From: Accumulibacter sp.
GTDB lineage: Bacteria; Pseudomonadota; Gammaproteobacteria; Burkholderiales; Rhodocyclaceae
NCBI GenBank assembly: GCA_031266435.1
Contig: JAISAZ010000021.1
Location: 1 to 43,846 of the forward strand
DNA length: 43,846 bases
Direction: 5' to 3'
The position numbers and the translations under genes are program-made. The notes below the pieces were generated by a model. That model searched no databases. It was not told the origin of the DNA and saw only the letters and a program-made list of their open reading frames with translations. Of the stretch, positions 37,467-43,846 are shown one piece after another (the first letter of the stretch is position 1; every line of letters begins with the position of its first letter).

Positions 37467-39575
37467 ATGATGCACCGACTTCCAGGCAACCCCGGCGGCG
37501 CAAAGAATTTTCCCAACGAATATTTCCTGAACCGCGAGCTGAGCATTCTCGCGTTCGACCGCCGTGTGCTCTCGCAGGCGATGGACAAGTCGTCGCCGCT
37601 TCTTGAGCGCATGCGTTTTCTCTGCATCGTCAGCAGCAACTTGGACGAGTTCTTTGAAGTCCGCGTCGCCGGATTGAAGGAGCAGATCCGCCTCAACGCT
37701 TTGGCGACGACGGCGAACGGCGAGACGGTGAAAAGCGCTTTTGAACGCATCAGCGCGGAAGCGCACGCGCTCGTGAAAGAGCAGTACGACCTGCTCAACG
37801 ACGAATTGCTGCCGGGTCTTGCCGCCGAAGGCATCCATTTTCTGCGCCGCGCCGACTGGAACGACGCGCAACGCGCGTGGATCGGCGATTACTTTTTGCG
37901 CGAGGTGATGCCGGTACTGACGCCGATCGGCCTGGACCCTTCGCACCCTTTCCCGCGACTGCTCAACAAAAGCCTGAATTTTGCCGTCGAACTCGAAGGC
38001 AAGGACGCTTTCGGGCGCAGTTCGGGGACGGCGATCATCCAGGCGCCGCGCATCCTGCCGCGCATCATCCGTCTGCCGAAATCCGTCGGCGGGAGCGATT
38101 GGAGCTTCGTCTTCTTTTCGTCCGTCCTCCATGCTTTCGTCAACGAACTCTTCGCGGGGATGCACGTCCTCGGCTGCCACCAGTTTCGCGTCACGCGCAA
38201 CAGCGACCTTTTCGTCGACGAGGAAGAGGTCACGAATCTGCGCACGAAAATCCAGGGCGAATTGCCGCAGCGTCATTTCGGCGACGCGGTACGGCTCGAA
38301 ATCGCCGACAACTGCCCTGATGTCATGACGCGCTTTCTTTTGGCGCAGTTCAATTTGTCGGAGAGCGACCTTTACCGCGTCGCCGGCCCGGTCAACCTGA
38401 TTCGCCTGATGCAGTTGCCCGATTGCGTCGAGAGGAACGACCTCAAGTTCGCGCCTTTCCGGCCCGCGATGCCCAAAGCGATCGGGCAGAAACGCTCGAT
38501 TTTCGGCGACATACAGGCGGGCGACATCCTGCTCCACCACCCGTATCAGAGTTTCTCGCCTGTCATTACGCTGATCGACCAGGCGGCTGACGACCCGCAG
38601 GTTGTCGCGATCAAAATGACGATTTACCGGACTGGAACCGATTCGGTCCTGATGCAGTCGCTGCTGCGCGCCGCGCAGAACGGCAAGGAGATTACCGTCG
38701 TCGTCGAACTGATGGCGCGTTTCGACGAGGAGGCGAATATCGGCTGGTCGACGAAGCTCGAAGAAATCGGCGCGCACGTCGTCTATGGCGTCGTCGGCTA
38801 CAAGACGCACGCGAAGATGCTGATGATCGTCCGGCGCGAGGAGAACAAAGCGGGCAGTTTTCTCCGCCGCTACATTCACCTCGGCACCGGGAACTACCAT
38901 CCGAGGACGACGCGCCTTTACTCCGACTTCGGGCTGCTCACGTGCAACGCGGAAATCGGCGCCGACGTCGACGAGGTCTTCAAGCAACTGACGGGCCTTG
39001 GGCGCGCGCAATCGCTCAAACACCTCTGGCAGGCGCCTTTTACGCTCCAGTCCAACATCATCGCGGCGATCCAGAAAGAAGCGCTCGCCGCGCGCGCGGG
39101 AAAGCGCTCGCGGATCGTCGCAAAAATGAATTCCCTGCTCGAACCCGGAACGATCGTCGCGCTTTACGAAGCGTCGCGCGCCGGCGTCAAGATCGACCTC
39201 ATCGTGCGCGGCGTGTGTACCCTGCGCCCCGGAATCAAGGGGCTTTCCGAGAATATCCGCGTCTGGTCGATCGTCGGGCGCTTTCTCGAACACCACCGCG
39301 TCTTCTATTTTTACGCCGACGGCAAAAAGGAAGTCTATCTGTCAAGCGCGGACTGGATGGATCGGAATTTCTTCCGGCGCATCGAACTCGCCTTCCCGGT
39401 GCTCGACCCGAAACTCAAACGTCGTGTGATTACCGAGGGTCTGAAAATCTACCTCGCGGATAACGCGCAGTCGTGGGAAATGGACGCCGACGGTCGCTAC
39501 CACCACCGAAGAAGGTCGCGGGGGAAGCAGCGCTGCGCGCAGAACGAACTGATCGAAATTCTGAAATCCGTGTAA
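37467..39575 (+). CDS. ppk: Polyphosphate kinase PPK1
   Basis: PPK1 reversibly makes polyphosphate from ATP. The 702 residues cover the N domain (FLNRELSILAFDRRVL, SNLDEFFEVRVAGLKEQ), the head domain and the two C-terminal PLD-like domains. The autophosphorylated histidine is in YKTHAKMLMI, with the second active-site His in FLEHHRVFYFYA. IHLGTGNYHP and DLIVRGVC are also typical. ATG 37467 (MMHRLPG) is the first start and 30 residues before the conserved block. The polyphosphate glucokinase starts 10 bases after the stop. Confidence 0.97.
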   Translation: MMHRLPGNPGGAKNFPNEYFLNRELSILAFDRRVLSQAMDKSSPLLERMRFLCIVSSNLDEFFEVRVAGLKEQIRLNALATTANGETVKSAFERISAEAHALVKEQYDLLNDELLPGLAAEGIHFLRRADWNDAQRAWIGDYFLREVMPVLTPIGLDPSHPFPRLLNKSLNFAVELEGKDAFGRSSGTAIIQAPRILPRIIRLPKSVGGSDWSFVFFSSVLHAFVNELFAGMHVLGCHQFRVTRNSDLFVDEEEVTNLRTKIQGELPQRHFGDAVRLEIADNCPDVMTRFLLAQFNLSESDLYRVAGPVNLIRLMQLPDCVERNDLKFAPFRPAMPKAIGQKRSIFGDIQAGDILLHHPYQSFSPVITLIDQAADDPQVVAIKMTIYRTGTDSVLMQSLLRAAQNGKEITVVVELMARFDEEANIGWSTKLEEIGAHVVYGVVGYKTHAKMLMIVRREENKAGSFLRRYIHLGTGNYHPRTTRLYSDFGLLTCNAEIGADVDEVFKQLTGLGRAQSLKHLWQAPFTLQSNIIAAIQKEALAARAGKRSRIVAKMNSLLEPGTIVALYEASRAGVKIDLIVRGVCTLRPGIKGLSENIRVWSIVGRFLEHHRVFYFYADGKKEVYLSSADWMDRNFFRRIELAFPVLDPKLKRRVITEGLKIYLADNAQSWEMDADGRYHHRRRSRGKQRCAQNELIEILKSV

Positions 39576-39585
39576 GGGCCGACCG

Positions 39586-40365
39586 ATGCGCATCTTGGGA
39601 GTCGACATCGGCGGAACGGGGATGAAGTCGGGCGTCGTCGACACCGAAAAAGGCGCGCTCGACGGAAAAAGAATCCGCGTCGACACGCCCCGCCCCGCGA
39701 CGCCGGAGCGCGTCGCCGAAACGCTTCGTGCTCTGATCGACGCGCAGCGCTGGGAGGGTCCCGTCGGCGTCGGCTTTCCCGCCGCGATCCACCACGGCGT
39801 CGTCCGCACGGCGGCGAATGTCGATGCGTCCTTCGCCGGACTTTCGATCGCCGACTACTTCTCGGAACGCACCGGTCACGCGGTCTCCGTCCTGAACGAT
39901 GCCGACGCCGCCGGCTTGGCCGAAGTGCGTTTCGGTGCGGCGCGCGACGTTCGCGGCGTCGTCCTCGTCGCCACGATCGGCACGGGGATCGGTACGGCGC
40001 TTTTCACCGACGGGCGCCTTTTGCCCAATACCGAACTCGGCCACATCCTGCTCGACAACGGCGTCGAAGCCGAGCGCTACGCGTCGGAAGCGGCGCGCGT
40101 CCGCAACAAGCTCGGCTGGGCCGCGTGGGGCAAGCGCTTCGACCGCTACCTCAAGGCGATGGAAAAACTCTTCTGGCCGGACCTGATCGTCCTCGGCGGG
40201 GGCGTCAGCCGGCGCCACGAAAAATTCGCGCCCTTCCTCACGACCTCCGCGCGCGTCGTCCCGGCGCGTTACTTCAATAGAGCGGGGATCATCGGCGCGG
40301 GGATTCACGCAGAGGACAGAGGACTGAGGACAGAAGACAGAGCGCTCGCTACGCTCGCTTCGTGA
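39586..40365 (+). CDS. ppgK: Polyphosphate glucokinase (ROK family), with repeat-derived C-terminus
   Basis: This ROK-family kinase phosphorylates glucose, probably with polyphosphate. The ATP-grasping LGVDIGGTGMKSGVV and the GHILLD (E-x-G-H) substrate motif are present, as is VVLVATIGTGIGTALF. The protein resembles bacterial PPGK (about 250 residues). After GIIGAGIHA the last residues EDRGLRTEDRALATLAS come from heptad array A8, so the original end has been replaced. It lies 10 bases after ppk, so polyphosphate synthesis and use are in one operon. Confidence 0.88.
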   Translation: MRILGVDIGGTGMKSGVVDTEKGALDGKRIRVDTPRPATPERVAETLRALIDAQRWEGPVGVGFPAAIHHGVVRTAANVDASFAGLSIADYFSERTGHAVSVLNDADAAGLAEVRFGAARDVRGVVLVATIGTGIGTALFTDGRLLPNTELGHILLDNGVEAERYASEAARVRNKLGWAAWGKRFDRYLKAMEKLFWPDLIVLGGGVSRRHEKFAPFLTTSARVVPARYFNRAGIIGAGIHAEDRGLRTEDRALATLAS

Positions 40366-40561
40366 TCTGTTTTCAGTCGTCAGATGTCACATCAGAGGAC
40401 AGAGGACAGAAGATAGAAGACAGAGCGCTCGCTACGCTCGCTTTGTGACCAGTTTTCAGTATTCAGAGGTCGGATGGGACGCTCCTTCTGATTACAGACG
40501 ACTGACTACAGAGGCCGAAGGCCGTTCTGTCGTCTGTCCTCAGTCTTCTGTCCTCTGATCA
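40307..40561. repeat. Inverted-repeat heptad array A8 between convergent ppgK and relA
   Basis: It starts inside the ppgK gene with AGAGGAC/TGAGGAC/AGAAGAC units and GCGCTCGCTACGCTCGCTT. A second run of AGAGGAC/AGAAGAC units lies at about 40394-40425. The GGCCGAAGGCC palindrome is followed by the inverted arm (TCGTCTGTCCTCAGTC, about 40524-40560). The relA stop codon TGA (as TCA, 40559-40561) is the last unit of that arm. The 193-base gap has nothing else. Confidence 0.85.
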
Positions 40562-42772
40562 TGCGCGCCGTGCGCTGAGCACGCCGTTTACTTCCAGAAT
40601 CTGCGACAGCGTGCGCTTGAGCTGGCTCACGTGGTTGATCTCGGCGGTAAAGCACATATACGCCGAATCCTGTTTCGATTGCGAACTGACGGCGACGACG
40701 TTGATCTTCTCGCGCGTGAAGACTTCGGAAACATCGCGCAAGAGGCCCTGGCGGTCGTTCGCCTCGACGACGATATCGACGGCGAAAACCCCTTCGGTCT
40801 GCCCGCCCCACGCGGTCTCGACGATGCGCTCGGGGTGCATCGCTTCCAGATGCGCGAAATTCGGACAATCCGCGCGATGGATCGAAACGCCTTTCCCGCG
40901 CGTCACGAAGCCGATGATCGGGTCGGGAGGCGCGGGTTTGCAGCACGACGCCAACTGCGTCATCAGCTTGTCGATCCCGACGATCAGGATGCCCTTGTCG
41001 GACTCGTCGCCCGAATGCGATTTTCGGATCAGTGGCGCGTCGTCGGGCGCATTCGAAGCCGCGTCCGGCGCGCGCAGGAGCGATTGGAGTTGCTTGATGT
41101 CTCCGCGCGCCGCCGCGAGGAACATCTCTTCGGGCTTTGCAAAACCGAGCCTTGCCGCGACCTCGTCGAAGCCCAGGCCCGTCTCGCCCCTGCGCTGCAA
41201 TTCGCGCAGAATGATCGCGCGGCCTTCGGTGATCGCCTCTTCGTGCGCGCGCGCGGAAAACCACTGCCGGACCTTCGCGCGCGCGCGGCGCGTGAACAAA
41301 TAGGCGAGCGAGGGGTTGAGCCAGTCGCGCGACGGCCCGCCTTGCTTGGCCGCGACGATCTCGACGCGCTGCCCCGTTTCGAGCGGCGTGTTCAGCGTCA
41401 CGAGCGCGCCGTCGACCTTCGCGCCCCGGCAACGGTGACCGAGGTCGGTATGGACCCGGTACGCGAAATCGATCGGCGTCGCGCCGCGCGGCAGGTCGAC
41501 GACGCGCCCCTGCGGCGTCATGATGTAGATCGTTTCGTCGAACGCCGCTTCCTTGTAATGCCTGACCCAGTCGGACGAATCGGTGACTTCGTCCTTCCAC
41601 GTCAGAAGCTGCCGCAGCCAGGCGATTTTTTCGCTGTACTCGCTTTCGGAAGTCGATTTCTCGCCTTCCTTGTAACGCCAGTGCGCCGCGACGCCGAGTT
41701 CGGCGTGCCGGTGCATCTCCTTCGTCCGTATCTGCACTTCGAGCGAGCGCCCGTCCGGGCAACGCACGGCGGTATGCAAGGAGCGGTAATTATTCGTTTT
41801 CGGGTTCGAAATATAGTCGTCGAATTCCTTTGGGATCGGAGTCCAGCGGTTGTGCACGAGGCCGAGCGTCGTATAGCAATCCTTGACCTCGTCGACGATG
41901 ACTCTCAGCGCGCGCACATCATAAACTTCTGAAAAATCAAGCCCCTTCTTGCGCATCTTGTTCCAGATGCTATAGATGTGCTTCGGGCGACCGTAGACTT
42001 CGCCGTCGATGCCGGCCGCCGCGAGTTCGCTCTTCAGGCGCGCGACCGCGTCGGTGATGAAGCGCTCGCGCTCGCCGCGTTTTTCGTCGATCTGCTGGGC
42101 GATCGTCTTATAGATGTCGGGGTGAAGAAAACGAAAAGAAAGGTCTTCGAGTTCCCATTTCAGTTCCCAGACGCCCAAGCGGTTCGCAAGCGGCGAATAG
42201 AGCGCCAGCGTTTCGCGCGCGACTTGCGGACGAAGCGGGTCTTCGGTCTCCGCGTAATGGCGCAGGGTCTGCGTCCGCGAGGCCAGCCTGAGCAGGACGA
42301 CGCGAATGTCCTCGACCATCGCGAGGAGCATTTTTCGCAGGATCTCGATCTGCGCCCTCGTCTCGGCGGGGGTCTCTTCGCCGCTCTCCGTCGAGGACGC
42401 GACAAAACCGTGCGTGATCGGCCGCAGGTCGTTGAGCCGCGAGACGCCCTTGACGAGGCGCGCCGGCGCGGCGCCGAAATCCGCCTCGATTTTTTTGACG
42501 GCTTGGTCGTCGTAGGTCGGCGCGGCGAAAAGCAGCGCCGCGAGCCGGCTGTCGGCGTCGAGGCGAAGCCCCGCGAGGATCAGCGCCATCCCCAGAGCGT
42601 GAGACCACGCGCCCTCTCCGCTGCCGAGCCTGGAATCGCCGTAAAGCGAACGCGCGCACTCCGCCGCCCGACGAAGCGTCTCGGCATCCTTGGGGGGCAA
42701 GCCTTTCCCCAGAATCGCCAGGGACTCTTCAAAGCCGGCCTGCGCCGCAACGGAATGTGCAACGGAAACCAT
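40559..42772 (-). CDS. relA: GTP pyrophosphokinase RelA
   Basis: RelA makes (p)ppGpp at ribosomes stalled by uncharged tRNA. The 737 residues have the RelA/SpoT layout. The N-terminal HD-like domain is degenerate (SHALGMALILAG...LFAAPTYD, no HD pair). The synthetase domain has GRPKHIYSIWNKM and the EFDDYI motif, the acidic EXDD form of monofunctional RelA. TGS (YIMTPQGRVVDLPRG), a zinc/CC region (ASCCKPAPPDPIIGF) and ACT (VEANDRQGLLRDVSEVF) follow. It is thus a synthetase-only enzyme. ATG 42772 is the family start. The stop lies on the repeat boundary. Confidence 0.96.
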   Translation of the reverse strand: MVSVAHSVAAQAGFEESLAILGKGLPPKDAETLRRAAECARSLYGDSRLGSGEGAWSHALGMALILAGLRLDADSRLAALLFAAPTYDDQAVKKIEADFGAAPARLVKGVSRLNDLRPITHGFVASSTESGEETPAETRAQIEILRKMLLAMVEDIRVVLLRLASRTQTLRHYAETEDPLRPQVARETLALYSPLANRLGVWELKWELEDLSFRFLHPDIYKTIAQQIDEKRGERERFITDAVARLKSELAAAGIDGEVYGRPKHIYSIWNKMRKKGLDFSEVYDVRALRVIVDEVKDCYTTLGLVHNRWTPIPKEFDDYISNPKTNNYRSLHTAVRCPDGRSLEVQIRTKEMHRHAELGVAAHWRYKEGEKSTSESEYSEKIAWLRQLLTWKDEVTDSSDWVRHYKEAAFDETIYIMTPQGRVVDLPRGATPIDFAYRVHTDLGHRCRGAKVDGALVTLNTPLETGQRVEIVAAKQGGPSRDWLNPSLAYLFTRRARAKVRQWFSARAHEEAITEGRAIILRELQRRGETGLGFDEVAARLGFAKPEEMFLAAARGDIKQLQSLLRAPDAASNAPDDAPLIRKSHSGDESDKGILIVGIDKLMTQLASCCKPAPPDPIIGFVTRGKGVSIHRADCPNFAHLEAMHPERIVETAWGGQTEGVFAVDIVVEANDRQGLLRDVSEVFTREKINVVAVSSQSKQDSAYMCFTAEINHVSQLKRTLSQILEVNGVLSARRA

Positions 42773-42901
42773 GCTTTTTAAGGGGATTCGCTCGTTTTCA
42801 TCGAAAGATAAGTTTCCACGGCGAAAAATGATACCAGATACTCAGGCTTCGACCGGTTTCAGAAAATCGCCGTAGTTCAAATGGTGGCGAAGGGCGGATT
42901 T

Positions 42902-43441
42902 TCAAGAGTCCAAGTGGGAGGGTGGGCGCTTTGCTTTCTTGAGCAGGCGAAAAATCCAGACGAAAAAGGCAATCTGGATGATCGTATTCGACAGGAATAT
43001 CGTCGATGCAAAGAACCAGTACCGCGGATTGACCGCCGCCACGTAATTAACGCGATGCCCGAAGATGAAATACGCGAGGTTGATGGTTTTGTTGGATAAA
43101 AACGCGTTGACCAGCCAGAAAAGCCCCCAAACGACGGCGTACAGCGTATTTACAACGGGGAACGACAGGCAGACGAAGTCGGAGACGAGTCGTTCGGCCT
43201 TTTCCTCTTTGAGCAAGGTAAAAAGCGCGCAGAATCCGATCAGGTTGATGCCGAGCGCGCAGGAAAATTCCAGGGCTTTGAGCGTCGACCACTTGGCGTT
43301 GAACGGGGAAAAACCCGAATACATGAAGAGAATGGTCGCCAAGCTGCCCGCTGCCAGATAACAGTAGCGATCTTTATTGCTTACTTCATTCCGGCGCAGT
43401 TTCCGCGCGAGTTTTTCAGCGTTGAAGAAGACGAGGGACAT
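42902..43441 (-). CDS. Hypothetical membrane protein, four TM segments
   Basis: I do not recognise this 179-residue protein. Hydrophobic stretches at about residues 28-46 (YLAAGSLATILFMYSG), 55-76 (ALEFSCALGINLIGFCALFTLL), 90-113 (LSFPVVNTLYAVVWGLFWLVNAF) and 146-166 (FASTIFLSNTIIQIAFFVWIF) suggest four membrane helices. The ends are basic. ATG 43441 directly follows the heptad array. Its upstream sequence CTGAAAC is also found before apeO, and no Shine-Dalgarno sequence is visible. Confidence 0.7.
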   Translation of the reverse strand: MSLVFFNAEKLARKLRRNEVSNKDRYCYLAAGSLATILFMYSGFSPFNAKWSTLKALEFSCALGINLIGFCALFTLLKEEKAERLVSDFVCLSFPVVNTLYAVVWGLFWLVNAFLSNKTINLAYFIFGHRVNYVAAVNPRYWFFASTIFLSNTIIQIAFFVWIFRLLKKAKRPPSHLDS

Positions 43442-43640
43442 GTTTCAGTATTCAGGTATCAGGGATCAGGGGTCAGGGGTCAGGTATCAGGGATCAGGGG
43501 TCAGGGGTCAGGTATCAGGTATCAGGGGTCAGGGGTCAGCGGTTGGGTGAAGTTGGCGGCGGCGTTGCCACCGGAGAAGAGTAACAAAATTCCGATCGGT
43601 TTTCATCTGATTCCTGAATCCTGATGCCGAAGGCCGTTCT
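43442..43640 (+). repeat. Heptad array A9: 13-unit TCAGGNN tandem
   Basis: From 43452 to 43542 there are 13 uninterrupted 7-bp units, TCAGG followed by TA, GA or GG (the last TCAGCGG). Units 1-4 and 5-8 have the same order (TA, GA, GG, GG), so there is a 28-bp higher-order repeat. After it come GGCGGCGGCGTTGCC, a GATCGGTTTTCATCTGA block and the GGCCGAAGG-type palindrome. It is the longest pure array of the window. Confidence 0.88.
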
Positions 43641-43650
43641 GTTTTTTCCG

Positions 43651-43735
43651 TCATTCCAGCGCATGCGGAACGTTGGGCTTCGCAAGCTCAGCCCAACCTA
43701 TAGCCTCTGTCTTCTGTCTCCTGACTGGGCAGTCT
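43651..43735 (-). repeat. GTTGGG palindrome (inverted) and A10 heptads
   Basis: CGTTGGGCTTCG...AGCCCAAC (43670-43698) with flanking CATTCCAGCGC and CCTATA is an inverted copy of the palindromes at 30457, 30548 and 36972. It is followed by TCTGTCT-type heptads (about 43706-43728). Confidence 0.75.
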
Positions 43736-43846
43736 ATTCCAATTTGGAGATGAGTCTGAAGGGGAGGGATTTTACGAGTCGGATTATGCTGTTACGTTAG
43801 GCGGGAAAAAGTTGTAGAAAGAAGTCGGGAAGTTGCTGTTCCCCGA
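43736..43846. other. Unassigned end of window
   Basis: The last 110 bases are less GC-rich than the rest and show no repeat of the window's families. Only very short open frames are present, so no gene can be called. The next gene may begin beyond the window. Confidence 0.3.

Noticed and set aside
40559-42772. RelA as the bifunctional SpoT/Rel enzyme
   Set aside because: The HD hydrolase motif is lost and the synthetase carries EFDD rather than RXKD, so the monofunctional RelA call is better.
43452-43542. The heptad tandem as a CRISPR array
   Set aside because: There are no spacers of 25-40 bases, the unit is 7 bp, and no cas gene is seen.

Overview
The window is a GC-rich stretch of a bacterial chromosome, most probably from a betaproteobacterium. 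The main evidence is the carA-carB-greA-rlmE gene order, the betaproteobacterial-type DksA, the rpsO-pnp pair, ParE, and a RelA of the synthetase-only (EFDD) type. I cannot name a genus. Housekeeping genes are ordinary and intact. The intergenic spaces are unusual: several families of short repeats fill them.

Layout. 1-390: C-terminal end of an Rpn/PD-(D/E)XK transposase-like protein. 520-6241 (+): carA with an attenuator-like leader, carB, greA, rlmE. 6405-10612 (-): FHA protein, family-4-type uracil-DNA glycosylase, rimI, tsaB and an unknown membrane protein. 10954-11173: tRNA-Glu and tRNA-Asp. 11612-14164 (+): rpsO-pnp. 14526-17095 (-): dksA and parE. 17670-18209: dsbB. 18310-36199 (+): an aryl polyene (APE) pigment cluster. 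36440-36877: small secreted protein. 37467-40365 (+): ppk with a polyphosphate glucokinase. 40559-42772 (-): relA. 42902-43441 (-): unknown membrane protein. 43442-43846: repeats and an unassigned end.

The APE cluster is a type II polyketide system. An ammonia lyase makes the aryl-acrylate starter, and an AMP-ligase (fused here to a hotdog dehydratase) loads it on an ACP. KS (ApeO) with chain-length factor (ApeC), ketoreductase (ApeQ) and dehydratases (ApeI/ApeP) extend the polyene. A GT2-acyltransferase fusion, a PlsC-like acyltransferase and a thioesterase assemble the lipid. A LolA-like protein, an MMPL exporter and a lipoprotein probably move it to the outer membrane. A third complete KS (ApeR) and a FabB-like KS are also present. 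Most genes overlap by a few bases and are probably translationally coupled.

Repeats. (1) A 7-bp periodic family (units such as ACAGAAG, ACAGAGG, TCAGGTA, TCAGGGA) combined with small triloop palindromes fills at least nine intergenic gaps. It forms large inverted repeats between convergent genes, and in three genes it supplies the last codons. (2) About 103-bp elements have a core strikingly like the Neisseria Correia element (TCGCCTTGCCGTAC...GTACTGT) but different ends (ATTCCTTTTCCAGTTCAT). One exactly bridges the dsbB stop codon and the apeC start codon. (3) A 156-174 bp MITE-like element with TCGTCAAAA ends occurs twice, in opposite orientation, with a covarying central stem. (4) A GTTGGG...CCCAAC palindrome occurs five times. 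These repeats are the most novel content of the window.
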